Positions 28,919-39,118 of a stretch of 64,000 nucleotides of DNA are shown piece by piece. Within the stretch, counting starts at the first letter, position 1, and each line of letters opens with the position of its first letter. Both the position numbers and the translations under genes were made by a program. This stretch comes from Gammaproteobacteria bacterium DTU037. Lineage in GTDB: Bacteria > Pseudomonadota > Gammaproteobacteria > Pseudomonadales > Pseudomonadaceae. The DNA lies in NCBI GenBank assembly GCA_001513025.1, contig LFRZ01000019.1, forward strand, positions 62,001-126,000, read 5' to 3'. The notes beneath the pieces were generated by a model that saw only the letters and a program-made list of their open reading frames with translations, searched no databases and was not told the origin of the DNA.

Positions 28919-29028
28919 AAAAAAAGACCCGCACATGTGCGGGTCAAACCGTGTTTAGCCTGATGAGGAGATAACTTGAAAAACCGATTGATTGGTTCTT
29001 GAGTCATCCACTGATCTTGCGATCAGTT
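28919..29028 (-). ncRNA. prrF: PrrF-type iron-responsive small RNA
   Basis: About 110 nt on the minus strand. The 5' end forms ACTGATC-GCAA-GATCAGT (29027-29010). The middle contains TTATCTCCTCATCAGGCTAA, which resembles from memory the conserved PrrF core that base-pairs with sodB and other iron-protein mRNAs. The 3' end is a perfect terminator stem GACCCGCACA/TGTGCGGGTC with seven U (28945-28919). Length, three-part layout and a Fur-like site in the promoter all fit the PrrF/RyhB functional group: made when iron is scarce, lowering iron-rich proteins with Hfq. The TSS is inferred from the -10 box. Confidence 0.85.
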
Positions 29029-29034
29029 GATTTA

Positions 29035-29062
29035 ATAGTAACAATTCTCATTCGTAAGTCAA
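29035..29062 (-). promoter_or_regulatory. prrF promoter with overlapping Fur-box-like site
   Basis: On the minus strand: -35 TTGACT (29062-29057), a 16-base spacer, and -10 TACTAT (29040-29035). The spacer and -10 form ACGAATGAGAATTGTTACT (29055-29037), which matches the 19-base Fur consensus at 11 positions, including the AATGA-AAT core. Iron-loaded Fur would then cover the polymerase site. Confidence 0.75.
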
Positions 29063-29218
29063 TTGTTTAATGCTTTTATTTTCTTCTGCAGCGCAGCCTA
29101 TACATCAATCTCTGAGTCGACGAGAGCTGCTCGAATCATAAGCGGCGCAGGTTAAGGCTACACAATTGAGTGAATATGTTAAGCTGCGTTTCCGTTCGTT
29201 TATGAGTTTTATGCGGTT

Positions 29219-29542
29219 ATGAGTAAAAGCGAAAATCCGATTTTTAAGGTGATCTTTATCAATCAAGGCCAAGTCTTTGAAATGTATGCGAAAGCTATTT
29301 ATCAAAGTGATCTTTGGGGCTTTTTAGAAGTAGAAGAATTTGTCTTTGGCGAACGCACTCAAGTGGTCGTGGATCCTAGTGAAGAAAAACTTAAAGCGCA
29401 GTTTGAAGGCGTGATCCGCAGCTATGTGCCTTTGCATTCGATTGTGCGTATTGATGAAGTTGAGCGTTTAGGTGTAGCGCGCATCAGTGAAGCCGCTGTG
29501 GGCAATGTGATGCCTTTCCCGATACCCGTACCGACTAAATAA
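29219..29542 (+). CDS. DUF1820 family protein
   Basis: A 107-residue protein that matches DUF1820 in length and sequence: PIFKVIFINQGQVFEMYAK near the start, LWGFLEVEEFVFGE and the C-terminal MPFPIP. No catalytic motif is visible and the function is unknown. Similar small proteins are found widely in gammaproteobacteria. The 415 bases before it hold the DUF1329 terminator and the minus-strand prrF RNA. Confidence 0.82.
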   Translation: MSKSENPIFKVIFINQGQVFEMYAKAIYQSDLWGFLEVEEFVFGERTQVVVDPSEEKLKAQFEGVIRSYVPLHSIVRIDEVERLGVARISEAAVGNVMPFPIPVPTK

Positions 29543-29605
29543 GATCGCATCTATGCTGATGCGTGCGGTACCTTAGGCTGATCAGTAGGGTGCCGCAGCT
29601 AAAGT

Positions 29606-30106
29606 TTAAGGCTCATGACTTTCATGGCCTTCATGGCTTTCATCGCTAATTTTATGATTTTTAGCCTGTGGCTGCATCGCTGGGAAATGCGCGGAAGCGT
29701 AACGCACCACTAAGACTGCGATGGCCAATAATAAAATGGCACCCGACACATAGACCACACTCATATCGGGCTCGTTGTGATGGGAAATATCAGAAATCAT
29801 CAGGCGAGTTAATGCCGTAATCGCCACATAGATTAAGAATCGTACTGGCATATGGTTGGTCTTAAAGTAAATGCCGACCATCGCGCCTAGCTCTAAGTAG
29901 ATAAACAGCAATAAAATATCATCAATCGAGGCTGTGCCTTTGCCAATCATTTCCAGAGCCGTCATGGTGCCTGCCCATGCGGTGATTCCGCCGATAGCAA
30001 ACAGGGCAAGATAATGAAACGCCTCGACTAAAAGGTTGCCCGCCGACTCCGCGTGCTTATGTAACCCCGCGCGTAATTTATCAGCTTGATTATCTTTCAC
30101 TGTCAA
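29606..30106 (-). CDS. PsiE-family membrane protein
   Basis: A 166-residue inner-membrane protein of the phosphate-starvation-inducible E family. Four hydrophobic segments are visible (about 28-50, 62-80, 88-103 and 115-135) with the conserved LLLFIYLELGAMVGIYFKTNHMPVRFL across the second and third. The C-terminal tail is His- and Glu-rich (SHEGHESHE), which could bind metal. The family is named for Pho-regulated E. coli psiE; no Pho box was found upstream here. Biochemical role is unknown. Confidence 0.82.
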   Translation of the reverse strand: MTVKDNQADKLRAGLHKHAESAGNLLVEAFHYLALFAIGGITAWAGTMTALEMIGKGTASIDDILLLFIYLELGAMVGIYFKTNHMPVRFLIYVAITALTRLMISDISHHNEPDMSVVYVSGAILLLAIAVLVVRYASAHFPAMQPQAKNHKISDESHEGHESHEP

Positions 30107-30170
30107 TACTCCTTAATTAGTGTGGCGAGCATAGCAAAGCGGCTTGGCAGTGAATATATTTGATTTGTGC

Positions 30171-32837
30171 TTAAGGGGTTAGCGGCGCGAGTAAGGCTTC
30201 AATCGTCGCATCATCTAGACCCGCGCTGGCGCTGGAGCCGCCTGCAAGAATGCTACTGGCCAGTGCTGCTTTATGTTGCTGCAGTTGTTGAATTTTTTCT
30301 TCAACGCTGCCGCGGGCAATCAGTTTATAAATAAACACCGGCTTGCTTTGTCCGATGCGGTACGCGCGGTCGCTGGCTTGTGCTTCTGTTGCAGGGTTCC
30401 ACCACGGATCAATATGGATCACAGTGTCTGCCGCGGTTAGATTTAAACCCACGCCGCCCGCTTTGAGACTGATTAAAAATACTGGTACCTGCTCCGCTTG
30501 GAAACGCTCAACGGGTGTGCGGCGGTCAACGGTTTGACCAGTGAGCTGGACAAAAGGAATCTCAGCTTGCTTCAGCTCGTCGGCAATTAAGGCCAGCATG
30601 CTGGTAAATTGGGAGAAGATTAAAATGCGTCGTCCTTCGACGCTAAAACGATGCAGCATGTCCAATAAATACAGCATTTTGCCGGAGTCTTGGCTGGTGT
30701 AGAGTTTGGCGTCCTCTTCGCCAAGCAGCCGCAAGTCGCAGCATACTTGGCGCAGTCGTAGCAGCGCTTCTAAAACGACAATATGACTGCGTGCAACCCC
30801 AACGCGCTGAATCTCATCGCGTACTTTTTTATCCATGGCGAGGCGTAGCGTTTCGTAGCGATCACGTTGCACGCTGGTTAAATCAATGTGCTGGGTGATT
30901 TCTGTTTTGGCCGGTAACTCGCTGGCCACTTGCTGTTTAGTGCGCCGTAAAATAAACGGCTTGAGGCGGCCTTTAAGGTGGGCTAAGCGTTGTTCGTTGG
31001 CATGCTTCTCAATCGGCGTGCGGTATTGGCGAGTGAAGCTTTTGTTATCACCGAGCCAGCCGGGCATGAGAAAATGAAACAAAGACCACAGCTCGCCTAA
31101 ATTATTTTCTAAGGGCGTCCCGGTTAAGCATAAACGTTGCTGTGCGCGCAGTTGGCTGACGCAGAGTGCGGCCTTACTGCGTGGGTTTTTAATATTTTGC
31201 GCTTCATCGAGCACCACTAAATGCCAGTCATGCGCTAGGAAGTGCGGGCTGTCGCGGGATAACAAGGCATAGGTGCTAATTACAATATCAGCTGTGCCAA
31301 TCTGGCTAAATAATCTCTGGCGCTGCGGGCCGTGTAAGCACAATATTTGCAGTTGTGGGGTAAAACGTGCAGCTTCATCTTGCCAATTGGCGATCAGGCT
31401 GGTGGGCATAATAATCAGGGCAGGGTGCTGCAGACGTTGAGCATTTTTCTCACTGAGAATATGCGCCAAAGTTTGTAGGGTTTTGCCGAGCCCCATATCG
31501 TCGGCCAAGATGCCGCCCATGCCCAGTTGCATTAAGTTTTGTAGCCAAGTCAGCCCGTCGCGTTGGTAGTCGCGTAAGGTGGCGTTAAGACCTTGAGGGA
31601 CAGTGCTTAAGGTTTGTAAAGGCTGTGATAGACGTTCGGCTAATGCTTGAATGGCTTCGCCACCCTGCCAATTAATCCCCTGCGCTTGCAGCTCGGTTAA
31701 GCGCGTGGCTTCTTGGCGCGGTAAACGCAGTGTATTATCGTCCGTCAGTGCTTCGCGAATATACAGTTCGCCCAATGTACTCAGGACTGGGCGGATGCGC
31801 GCGTAAGGTAAAGCCACACGCTGCCCCAGTTGACCGATATGCACTAAAATCACATCGTTATCCTTGCGTTGCGCTAGATAACTGGCATCGAGCAGTTTGG
31901 GGGATTGGCGAATCAGCTGCAATAAAATCGGTAGCAGACTGATTGATTGCCCGGCCACTTCAATGCCGAGTTCTAAGGAGAACCAGTCTAAGCTAGGGGA
32001 CTCGTCCAGCGTTGCGTACCACTGCTCAATGGGTAGCAGATTAAACTGAAACTGCGGCAGCATCACAATCTGCCAGCCTTGCTTGCGTAAGTCCTGTAAC
32101 GGCTGCTGCATAAAAATCAGCCAAGCCTGCTCGCTGGCGAGTTCATAAGCATCGCCTGCGCTATCTGGGACGGCATCACTGCGGCGCAAAGAGATCTGCC
32201 AGCCGAGCTTTTTCAGCTGTTCGCGGCAGTTTTTTTCAAAGTCTAGGTCACGGGTGATGCGCAAGCGTTGGTAAGGGCCAGTGCTGACTAAAAAATCGGC
32301 GCTGGGTTTGCCGCTATGCAGATGCCCTTGATAGTCAAAGGCCAAGGCGGCGCGATGCTGTACTGTGGTGAGCATACGTGCGCTGCGGCCGTCATAGCGT
32401 TTTAGGCTGACACTGCCAAAGGTCAGTTGCGCGATCGGCGGCAGCAGGGGTGCCTCTGTGATCTGCAAGGATGGCGTGGCCTTAAGCTTGGAGGCGGCGC
32501 TGGCGTTGCTGGATAAGGTGGGTGGCGGCTGGCCGTCGTGTTGCATCTGTTCAAGGGTCAGCAGTGCGGCGACCACATGTTTGCAGTTGTAACCCACATA
32601 GCAGGAGCAGCGGCCATTGACATCGTAGTAACCGTCTTGTGCCAGCAAGGTGATGGTTTGCAGATAGGTTTGCCCAGCAGAGCCTTTACACTGTGCAGTT
32701 AATGTCGAGTCTTGCACATGCAGCACGCTGCTGCGACCTTGTGCGGCGTAGTCTTTACCACGCTTAAAGTCGCCGAGTTGGATGGCTTGTCGCCATTGCG
32801 GACATTGCAGATTATGGAGATCAAGAAGTTCGGACAT
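30171..32837 (-). CDS. SNF2-family helicase with SWIM zinc finger
   Basis: An 888-residue DNA-dependent ATPase/translocase. The N-terminal region contains a SWIM zinc finger (CSCYVGYNCKHVVAALL, about 80-96). The ATPase core begins about residue 420: motif I DDMGLGKTLQT, motif II DEAQ in VVLDEAQNIKN, motif III LTGTPLENN, motif V AGGVGLNL and motif VI QASDRAYRIGQ. Bacterial SWIM-SNF2 (HepA/RapA-like) proteins may act on transcription or repair complexes; the role here is not known. ATG at 32837 is used; a TTG at 32855 extends the frame by six codons. No good ribosome-binding site precedes either. Confidence 0.9.
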   Translation of the reverse strand: MSELLDLHNLQCPQWRQAIQLGDFKRGKDYAAQGRSSVLHVQDSTLTAQCKGSAGQTYLQTITLLAQDGYYDVNGRCSCYVGYNCKHVVAALLTLEQMQHDGQPPPTLSSNASAASKLKATPSLQITEAPLLPPIAQLTFGSVSLKRYDGRSARMLTTVQHRAALAFDYQGHLHSGKPSADFLVSTGPYQRLRITRDLDFEKNCREQLKKLGWQISLRRSDAVPDSAGDAYELASEQAWLIFMQQPLQDLRKQGWQIVMLPQFQFNLLPIEQWYATLDESPSLDWFSLELGIEVAGQSISLLPILLQLIRQSPKLLDASYLAQRKDNDVILVHIGQLGQRVALPYARIRPVLSTLGELYIREALTDDNTLRLPRQEATRLTELQAQGINWQGGEAIQALAERLSQPLQTLSTVPQGLNATLRDYQRDGLTWLQNLMQLGMGGILADDMGLGKTLQTLAHILSEKNAQRLQHPALIIMPTSLIANWQDEAARFTPQLQILCLHGPQRQRLFSQIGTADIVISTYALLSRDSPHFLAHDWHLVVLDEAQNIKNPRSKAALCVSQLRAQQRLCLTGTPLENNLGELWSLFHFLMPGWLGDNKSFTRQYRTPIEKHANEQRLAHLKGRLKPFILRRTKQQVASELPAKTEITQHIDLTSVQRDRYETLRLAMDKKVRDEIQRVGVARSHIVVLEALLRLRQVCCDLRLLGEEDAKLYTSQDSGKMLYLLDMLHRFSVEGRRILIFSQFTSMLALIADELKQAEIPFVQLTGQTVDRRTPVERFQAEQVPVFLISLKAGGVGLNLTAADTVIHIDPWWNPATEAQASDRAYRIGQSKPVFIYKLIARGSVEEKIQQLQQHKAALASSILAGGSSASAGLDDATIEALLAPLTP

Positions 32838-32981
32838 AGGTACGTAAGCTATCAATAAGCCGCCTAGTATGGCATAAGCGGCGCAGCTGTTGTGTCCTGT
32901 GCTAGACGCAGTAAAAATCTTCAGTGTTTGTTAATATCGTAAGCAATCTTAATCTTAACTCATTCAAAATCTGGAGTCCCT

Positions 32982-33836
32982 ATGAGCGTTGCTGTGATCC
33001 AGATGGTCTCAGGCGAGACTATTGCCGACAATCTAGCCAAGGCACGGTGTTTACTTGAGCAGGCGGCAGACGGCGGTGCACGCTTGGCGGTGCTGCCGGA
33101 AAACTTTGCCGCGATGGGTAAAATTGATGTGGCACAGATCGCCGCCCTTGAAGCAGAGCAACGCGGCCCCATCTTACCTTGGTTAGCGCAGACTGCACGC
33201 GAGTTAGGCTTGTGGTTGGTCGGCGGGACGTTACCGCTGCTGCCTGCAGGGCATCGGGACGGTAAGCCCTGCGCCAGCTCTTTGTTATTTAATGAATTTG
33301 GCGAATGCGTCGCGCGCTACGATAAGCTGCATTTGTTTGATGCTGCCGTCGATGATCAGCAGGGCAGTTATCAGGAGTCTGAGCGCTATGCCAAAGGTCA
33401 GGCTTGTACTGTGGTGGAGACACCCGTTGGGCGTTTGGGCATGACAATCTGTTACGATTTACGCTTTCCTGAGTTGTATAGCGCCTTACGAGAGGCAGGT
33501 GCTGAATTAATTAGCGTACCATCTGCGTTTACTGCGTTGACTGGAGCGGCACATTGGCAGGTGTTAGTACGCGCCCGCGCCATTGAAACCCAATGTCTGT
33601 TGTTGGCCGCTAACCAAGGTGGTGTGCACGCAGCGGGCCGTGAAACTTTTGGCCATTCAGCCATTATTGATGCATGGGGGCGTGTCCTGGCTGAGTTACC
33701 GACGGGCGCAGGCTGTATCAGCAGTGTTTATGCGCGTGCTGAACAAGCGGCCATTCGCCAACGTATGCCAATATGGCAACATAAACGATTTTCTGTCGCG
33801 CAGTTAGCGTGCGCAGACACCGAGGACACACAATGA
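32982..33836 (+). CDS. Carbon-nitrogen hydrolase (nitrilase superfamily)
   Basis: A 284-residue amidase-fold enzyme. The catalytic triad is Glu in LAVLPENF (about residue 43), Lys in RYDKLHLFD (about 113) and Cys in [11 protein letters not shown] (about 151). It is most like the Nit1/YbeM branch, some of which remove damaged deaminated glutathione; that substrate is inferred only. GGAG lies 5 bases before the ATG. The stop overlaps the tldD start by four bases, and in pseudomonads a nitrilase gene also precedes tldD. Confidence 0.9.
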   Translation: MSVAVIQMVSGETIADNLAKARCLLEQAADGGARLAVLPENFAAMGKIDVAQIAALEAEQRGPILPWLAQTARELGLWLVGGTLPLLPAGHRDGKPCASSLLFNEFGECVARYDKLHLFDAAVDDQQGSYQESERYAKGQACTVVETPVGRLGMTICYDLRFPELYSALREAGAELISVPSAFTALTGAAHWQVLVRARAIETQCLLLAANQGGVHAAGRETFGHSAIIDAWGRVLAELPTGAGCISSVYARAEQAAIRQRMPIWQHKRFSVAQLACADTEDTQ

Positions 33837-35275
33837 GTGATTTGTTAGCCAGCGCCAGTTCTGTTTTGTTGGCACCAACGGGTTTAGATCTTGAGCAATT
33901 ATCTACCGTATTTAGTGAGTTAGCTGGACCCGGGATTGATGCGGCCGATTTGTATTTCCAGAATTCTATTTCTGAAGCTTGGGTGTTGGAAGAAGGCATT
34001 GTTAAAGAAGGCAGTTTTAGCCTTGACCAAGGTGTGGGGGTCCGCGCTCTGGCCGGTGAAAAAACCGGTTTTTCCTACAGTAATGCACTGACCCTGCCGG
34101 CGTTATTACAAGCCGCACAAGCCTCACGCAGCATTGCCCAAGCGGGACGTTCTGTGCAACCGGTGGCCATTCAGGCGGTGACACATACACCATTATATTC
34201 AGCGGATAACCCGCTTGAGGTGATCAGTCGCGAAGATAAAGTGGCTTTGCTGAAGAAAATCGATCTGGCTACTCGTGCATTAGATGCGCGTATTTGTCAG
34301 GTGACGGTGAGTTTGACTGGGTCTTGGGAGCAGATTTTAGTGGCGACCTTAGATGGTCGTTTAGCTGCAGATGTACGCCCCTTAGTGCGTTTTAATGTCA
34401 GCGTGATTATTGAGCATAACGGCCGCCGTGAGCGCGGCAGTGCTGGTGGTGGTGGGCGCACCGATTACCGCTATTTCTTAGAGCAGGATCGCGCCATGAG
34501 TTTTGCTCGCGAAGCGGTACGCCAAGCACAAGTGAACCTTGAAGCGATCGCGGCGCCGGCCGGTATGTTGCCTGTGGTGTTAGGCCCTGGCTGGAGTGGT
34601 GTGTTGCTGCATGAAGCGGTCGGGCATGGTTTGGAAGGCGATTTTAACCGTAAAGGCAGCTCAGCTTACAGCGGTAAAGTGGGCCAGCAAGTTGCTTCAT
34701 CGCTGTGCACTATTGTGGATGACGGCACCTTAATTGGGCGTCGTGGCTCGTTGAGTATCGATGATGAAGGCACGCCCAGTCAGTACAATACCTTGATTGA
34801 AAATGGTGTGCTGCGTGGTTATATGCAGGATACGATGAACGCACGCTTGATGGGTGTTGCGCCAACCGGTAATGGCCGCCGTGAATCTTATGCGCATGTG
34901 CCAATGCCACGTATGACCAACACCTATATGCTGGCTGGTGAAAGCGATCCAGAAGAAATTATTCGCTCAGTTAAGCGCGGCATTTATTGCGCTAACTTGG
35001 GTGGCGGACAAGTGGATATCACCAGTGGTAAGTTTGTTTTCTCCACCAGTGAAGCCTACTTAATTGAAGACGGTAAAATTACCGCGCCAGTTAAAGGTGC
35101 CACCTTGATTGGCAATGGTCCAGAAGCGATGCGCCAAGTGTCGATGGTCGGTAATGATTTAGAGTTGGACGGTGGTGTTGGCGTCTGCGGTAAAGCGGGT
35201 CAGTCCGTGCCGGTGGGTGTCGGTCAACCGACCTTGAAAATTGATGGTATTACTGTGGGTGGCACGGGGAATTAA
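33833..35275 (+). CDS. tldD: Metalloprotease TldD
   Basis: One half of the TldD/TldE (PmbA) protease, which cleaves modified peptides such as microcin B17 precursor and helps degrade CcdA. The 480-residue protein has the zinc motif [11 protein letters not shown] (near residue 262) with an HExxxH pattern, [16 protein letters not shown] and the C-terminal [23 protein letters not shown] at 33833 overlaps the nitrilase stop (ATGA), so the two are coupled. Its partner pmbA lies about 670 bases downstream, beyond a minus-strand gene. Confidence 0.96.
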   Translation: MSDLLASASSVLLAPTGLDLEQLSTVFSELAGPGIDAADLYFQNSISEAWVLEEGIVKEGSFSLDQGVGVRALAGEKTGFSYSNALTLPALLQAAQASRSIAQAGRSVQPVAIQAVTHTPLYSADNPLEVISREDKVALLKKIDLATRALDARICQVTVSLTGSWEQILVATLDGRLAADVRPLVRFNVSVIIEHNGRRERGSAGGGGRTDYRYFLEQDRAMSFAREAVRQAQVNLEAIAAPAGMLPVVLGPGWSGVLLHEAVGHGLEGDFNRKGSSAYSGKVGQQVASSLCTIVDDGTLIGRRGSLSIDDEGTPSQYNTLIENGVLRGYMQDTMNARLMGVAPTGNGRRESYAHVPMPRMTNTYMLAGESDPEEIIRSVKRGIYCANLGGGQVDITSGKFVFSTSEAYLIEDGKITAPVKGATLIGNGPEAMRQVSMVGNDLELDGGVGVCGKAGQSVPVGVGQPTLKIDGITVGGTGN

Positions 35276-35330
35276 TACGCTAAGACCTCTATCCACTGTG
35301 GAAGCAGCGGATAGAGCCGCTCAGATTCGA

Positions 35331-35861
35331 TTATTTTAAACCTAAGCGCTGTTCGTCAAGATCGCGTAGATACTTGAAAATTCTACGCGAGGCGGTCGGC
35401 GCTTTATTGCGAGCCAGTTCGTGCTGAGCATGGCGAACTAAGCTGCGTAAATGCTGAATATCTGTGTTTGGATATTCTTCAACAAAGCCCTGCAGCGCCG
35501 TATCACCTTCGCTAATAAGGCGATTACGCCAGCGTTCTAAGGCATGGAAACGGTCATTGTATTCGCGGGTTTGGCTGTCAGTTAGATTAATGGGGCGCAT
35601 AATGGCATCAATATCATGACCGCGCAGCAGCTTACCGAGAAATTGCGAATGACGTTTACGGGCGATATGTGCCGTATGCTTACAGGTTTCGGCCAAGGCT
35701 CGACGCAGCTCATCGCTGAGTGGCATTTTGTCCAGTAAGTCAGGTTTAAGGTCAGAGAGACGTAGGCCCAGCTCTTGCAGAGCAAGCATTTCACGTTTGA
35801 CTTGTGATTTGCTTTTTTCTTCTTCGTCTTCGTCTTGTGAAGCGTCGAGGTAGTCAGACAT
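35331..35861 (-). CDS. darP: Ribosome biogenesis factor DarP (YjgA, DUF615)
   Basis: A 176-residue, highly charged helical protein of the DUF615 family that associates with late 50S precursors. The N-terminus is acidic ([15 protein letters not shown]), and [27 protein letters not shown] and the C-terminal [11 protein letters not shown] follow. ATG at 35861 is the family start; the frame to 35903 adds an unlikely extension. It lies between tldD and pmbA on the opposite strand, as in other pseudomonads. Confidence 0.93.
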   Translation of the reverse strand: MSDYLDASQDEDEEEKSKSQVKREMLALQELGLRLSDLKPDLLDKMPLSDELRRALAETCKHTAHIARKRHSQFLGKLLRGHDIDAIMRPINLTDSQTREYNDRFHALERWRNRLISEGDTALQGFVEEYPNTDIQHLRSLVRHAQHELARNKAPTASRRIFKYLRDLDEQRLGLK

Positions 35862-35948
35862 AACGGTGTTCCAGTTAATTAGAACGCTATGATAACAGAG
35901 CAAGGCTGATACTTTGCTAGAGTCTTGTGAAAATGCTTTGGAGTAACT

Positions 35949-37295
35949 ATGAGTTTAATTGAAAGTGTCGGTCCACAAGCGTTACCTGAGCTTAAAGGCC
36001 AGGTTGAAAAAATTCTTGCGGTTGCCAAGCAGCAAGGCGCCAGTGCTTGCGAAGTGGCGGTCTCGGTGCAGCAAGGCTTATCTACCAGTGTGCGTCAGGG
36101 TGAAGTTGAGACGGTTGAGTTTAACCGCGACCAAGGGTTTTCTATTACCGTCTATCAGGGGCAACAGAAAGGTTCAGCCAGCACCACTGCGACCGGTGAT
36201 GCAGCGATTAAGGAAACAGTTGCTGCGGCATTGGCCATTGCTCAATATGCCTCACCGGATGAGTACTCGGGTCTGGCTGATCAAGCATTAATGGCGCGCG
36301 AGTTTCCGGATTTAGATTTATGGCATCCGTGGGATATTAGCCCAGCTCAGGCCATTGAACTGGCGCTGGAGTGTGAAGCGGCTGCTTTTGCTGCAGATTC
36401 ACGGATCAGTAATGCAGATGGGACCAGTGTAAATAGCGATATCGGTTGCACTGTGTACGGTAACAGCCATGGTTTAATTGCTGGTCATGCCGGTACTCGC
36501 CACAGCATTGGTTGCAGCATGATCGCCGAGATTGACGGGCAAATGCAGCGTGATTATTGGTATGACTATGGCCGTCGTGCTGATCGACTCACTGATGCAG
36601 CAACCATCGGCCGGATAGCTGCTGAACGCACAATCAGTCGCTTAGGTGCGCGCTCGATACCGACCTGTGATGTGCCGGTCATCTTTGCTGCAGAACTGGC
36701 GGGCAGCTTATTTGGCAGCTTACTGGGCGCCATTGCCGGTGGTAATCAATACCGCAATTCTTCGTTCTTAGTGGGTGCGCTGGGCCAGACATTGTTTCCT
36801 GAGTGGCTGACTTTAGATGAGCGTCCTTTATTGCCTGGCGGCTTAGCTAGCAGCGCTTTTGACGGCGATGGTCTAGCTACTTATGCCAAATCCTTTATTG
36901 AAAATGGCGTGCTGACCAATTATATGCTCAGCACTTACTCTGGTCGTAAGCTGGGTATGCCAAGCACCGCCAATGCCGGCGGCGCACGCAATGTGTTTGT
37001 GACTCACGGTGATGATAATCAAGCGGCGTTATTGAAAAAAATGGGCCGTGGTTTGCTGGTCACTGAATTAATGGGGCAAGGCTTAAATATGGTTACTGGC
37101 GATTACTCGCGCGGTGCAGGCGGTTTTTGGGTGGAAAACGGTGAGATTCAGTTCCCTGTGCAGGAAGTGACTATTGCCGGCAATATGCGCGATATGTTTG
37201 CTCAGATTGTGGCAGTCGGTAATGATCTGGATCGACGAGGCAGTGTCTGCACCGGCTCGGTGTTGATTGAACGGATGAAAGTGGCAGGCAGTTAG
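35949..37295 (+). CDS. pmbA: Metalloprotease subunit PmbA (TldE)
   Basis: Partner of TldD in the heterodimeric TldD/TldE protease. The 448-residue protein has the family fold but lacks the HExxxH zinc motif. [14 protein letters not shown] [24 protein letters not shown] and the terminal [25 protein letters not shown] are typical. The preceding TGGAG gives a good ribosome-binding site. It is read in the same direction as tldD but is separated from it by the convergent darP gene. Confidence 0.95.
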   Translation: MSLIESVGPQALPELKGQVEKILAVAKQQGASACEVAVSVQQGLSTSVRQGEVETVEFNRDQGFSITVYQGQQKGSASTTATGDAAIKETVAAALAIAQYASPDEYSGLADQALMAREFPDLDLWHPWDISPAQAIELALECEAAAFAADSRISNADGTSVNSDIGCTVYGNSHGLIAGHAGTRHSIGCSMIAEIDGQMQRDYWYDYGRRADRLTDAATIGRIAAERTISRLGARSIPTCDVPVIFAAELAGSLFGSLLGAIAGGNQYRNSSFLVGALGQTLFPEWLTLDERPLLPGGLASSAFDGDGLATYAKSFIENGVLTNYMLSTYSGRKLGMPSTANAGGARNVFVTHGDDNQAALLKKMGRGLLVTELMGQGLNMVTGDYSRGAGGFWVENGEIQFPVQEVTIAGNMRDMFAQIVAVGNDLDRRGSVCTGSVLIERMKVAGS

Positions 37296-37353
37296 TCGCT
37301 GTTAAACAGGTGCAATGCAGCGCTTAGTATGTTTAGGCGCTGTTATTCATGAT

Positions 37354-38115
37354 TTAGTCCGGCGAGAGAAAACTTAAACTGTAGTTGTCCGCACCACCTT
37401 TAGGCTCAAGTATTTCTAAAGCAATATGAATGGGCGTTTGTTGTGGCATCTGCTGTTGCTCAGCTAGTTCTCCGCTGAGGTATTCCACCGGTTTAAATAA
37501 GCGACTGGCTAAGCGCTGCCCATGCTGGTCGGAGAAGGTCAGCTCCAACAGCGGAAAGGGTTGGCTAAAGGGTGCACGGTTATAAATAATCGCATCCACC
37601 AACAAGGCAGCGCTAAATTCAGGGTGCTTGCGCACGACTAAGTTACTGCTTTTAATCTGCTGTACATCAACTTTAGCCGGCAATTGGCAACCTAATAATG
37701 GACAGAGCGCTGCCAGCCACGGGCGTGTGCTGTCTTGGCGCGCCAGTTGGGTAAAGTTGTGGTAAGTGTATTGGCCAACTAACAGCAAGATAGCCAACGC
37801 GTTGACTAAACCCCAGCCTAGCCAGCGTTGCCACGGGTTTTTTTTAGGCTGCCAATCCAGGCGTAAGGGCTCATCACTCAAGTAACGCAGTTGTTCAAGC
37901 TCGGGGCGGATCGCTTGCTCGCGCAATGGCGTTTGTTGTGCTTGGCTGCGCGCTGGCACGGGCTGAGTACGGGCACTGTTGCAGTGACTGCTCGCATTAA
38001 AAACTTCTCGGCATATGCCGCAGCGCACTGCACCTTGCGCCGCTTTAAGTTGGCTGGGTTGCAGGTTGAAACGTGTGTGGCAATGCGGGCACTGAGTAAT
38101 TAGCGTGTCGGTCAT
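37354..38115 (-). CDS. Zinc-ribbon and DUF3426 membrane protein
   Basis: A 253-residue protein. An MJ0042-type zinc ribbon is at the N-terminus (CPHCHTRF and VRCGICREVF, Cys pairs at about 9-12 and 32-35), then a polar linker, one transmembrane helix (about 102-122, VNALAILLLVGQYTYH), and a C-terminal DUF3426 domain that would lie in the periplasm. Function unknown. It follows prmA on the same strand, as in Pseudomonas, where prmA, this gene, dusB and fis are consecutive; dusB and fis are absent here. Confidence 0.85.
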   Translation of the reverse strand: MTDTLITQCPHCHTRFNLQPSQLKAAQGAVRCGICREVFNASSHCNSARTQPVPARSQAQQTPLREQAIRPELEQLRYLSDEPLRLDWQPKKNPWQRWLGWGLVNALAILLLVGQYTYHNFTQLARQDSTRPWLAALCPLLGCQLPAKVDVQQIKSSNLVVRKHPEFSAALLVDAIIYNRAPFSQPFPLLELTFSDQHGQRLASRLFKPVEYLSGELAEQQQMPQQTPIHIALEILEPKGGADNYSLSFLSPD

Positions 38116-38203
38116 GGTGATATCAAGCTCAAGTGGAGCAGGCGTGCAGTGCAGTCTAGCCCATAGCTGCGGCTAAACTGCACTGGCTGTGGTGCAAAAA
38201 AGA

Positions 38204-39082
38204 CTATAGACGTACCCCAGAGATGCATACCCAGCCGTCTTTTTCGGCCGTGGGGGCTAAATCAAAGGCATCGCTGTACGCGTCACGTACTTCTTGTGCT
38301 TGCTCGGCTAAAATACCCGATAAGGCAATGCGGCCGCCTGAACGCGTATGTTCAATCAGTTGTGGCGCTAGAGCGACTAGCGGACCGGCAAGGATATTGG
38401 CCAACACCACGTCAAATTGCCCGGCTGGCATATCTTTCGCTAAGTAGATCAGTAAGTCCTCTGCGACAATGCCATTGCGATTGGCATTGTCTCGGGTGGC
38501 TTCTAACGCTTGGCTGTCGATATCAGTGCAGGTCAATTGTGCGGCGCCGAGCAATTTAGCGGCAATCGCCAGAATTCCAGAGCCACTACCAAAGTCCAGG
38601 ACATTGCAGCCTTCAAGCGGCTGGCCATCGAGCCACTCAAGGCATAAGGCCGTAGTTGGGTGGGTGCCGGTGCCAAAGGCTAAGCCAGGATCCAGTAGTA
38701 AGTTCACTGCATCAGGTTCTGGCGCCGCGTGCCAGCTGGGTACAATCCAGAGACGCTGGCCGAAGCGCATGGGATGGAAGTTATCCATCCAGCTGCGCTC
38801 CCAGTCTTGATCTTCTATCTGTTCCATCTCCAGTACTGGCGTGTCGGCACCACCGAGCAACTGGATATGCTGTTGCAGCGTTGCAGGATCGACATCATTT
38901 TCAAATAAAGCCAATAGGTGAGTGTGCGTCCACAGCGGCGTGGTGCCTAAGTCGGGCTCATAAATGGGCTGGTCTTCAGCATCCATAAAGGTGACTGAGA
39001 CAGCGCCCAACTCGAGTAAAGTATCTTCCCATGTGGCAGCTTGATCGGGTTGAATGGCTAAGCGGACTTGTAACCAGGGCAT
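38204..39082 (-). CDS. prmA: Ribosomal protein L11 methyltransferase
   Basis: SAM-dependent enzyme that trimethylates ribosomal protein L11. The 292-residue protein has the N-terminal L11-binding domain (about 1-60) and a Rossmann methyltransferase core: [37 protein letters not shown] as SAM motif I, and [17 protein letters not shown] as the substrate-site NILA motif. It is complete and on the same strand as the DUF3426 gene 88 bases downstream. Confidence 0.96.
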   Translation of the reverse strand: MPWLQVRLAIQPDQAATWEDTLLELGAVSVTFMDAEDQPIYEPDLGTTPLWTHTHLLALFENDVDPATLQQHIQLLGGADTPVLEMEQIEDQDWERSWMDNFHPMRFGQRLWIVPSWHAAPEPDAVNLLLDPGLAFGTGTHPTTALCLEWLDGQPLEGCNVLDFGSGSGILAIAAKLLGAAQLTCTDIDSQALEATRDNANRNGIVAEDLLIYLAKDMPAGQFDVVLANILAGPLVALAPQLIEHTRSGGRIALSGILAEQAQEVRDAYSDAFDLAPTAEKDGWVCISGVRL

Positions 39083-39118
39083 AAAAACCTCAAGAGCGTA
39101 TGCAGTTATCTGCGAAAT

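Noticed and set aside
29105..29305. 66-codon minus-strand frame upstream of prrF
   Set aside because: It overlaps the start of the DUF1820 gene, has no recognisable motif and ends inside the upstream region of the sRNA promoter; likely chance.
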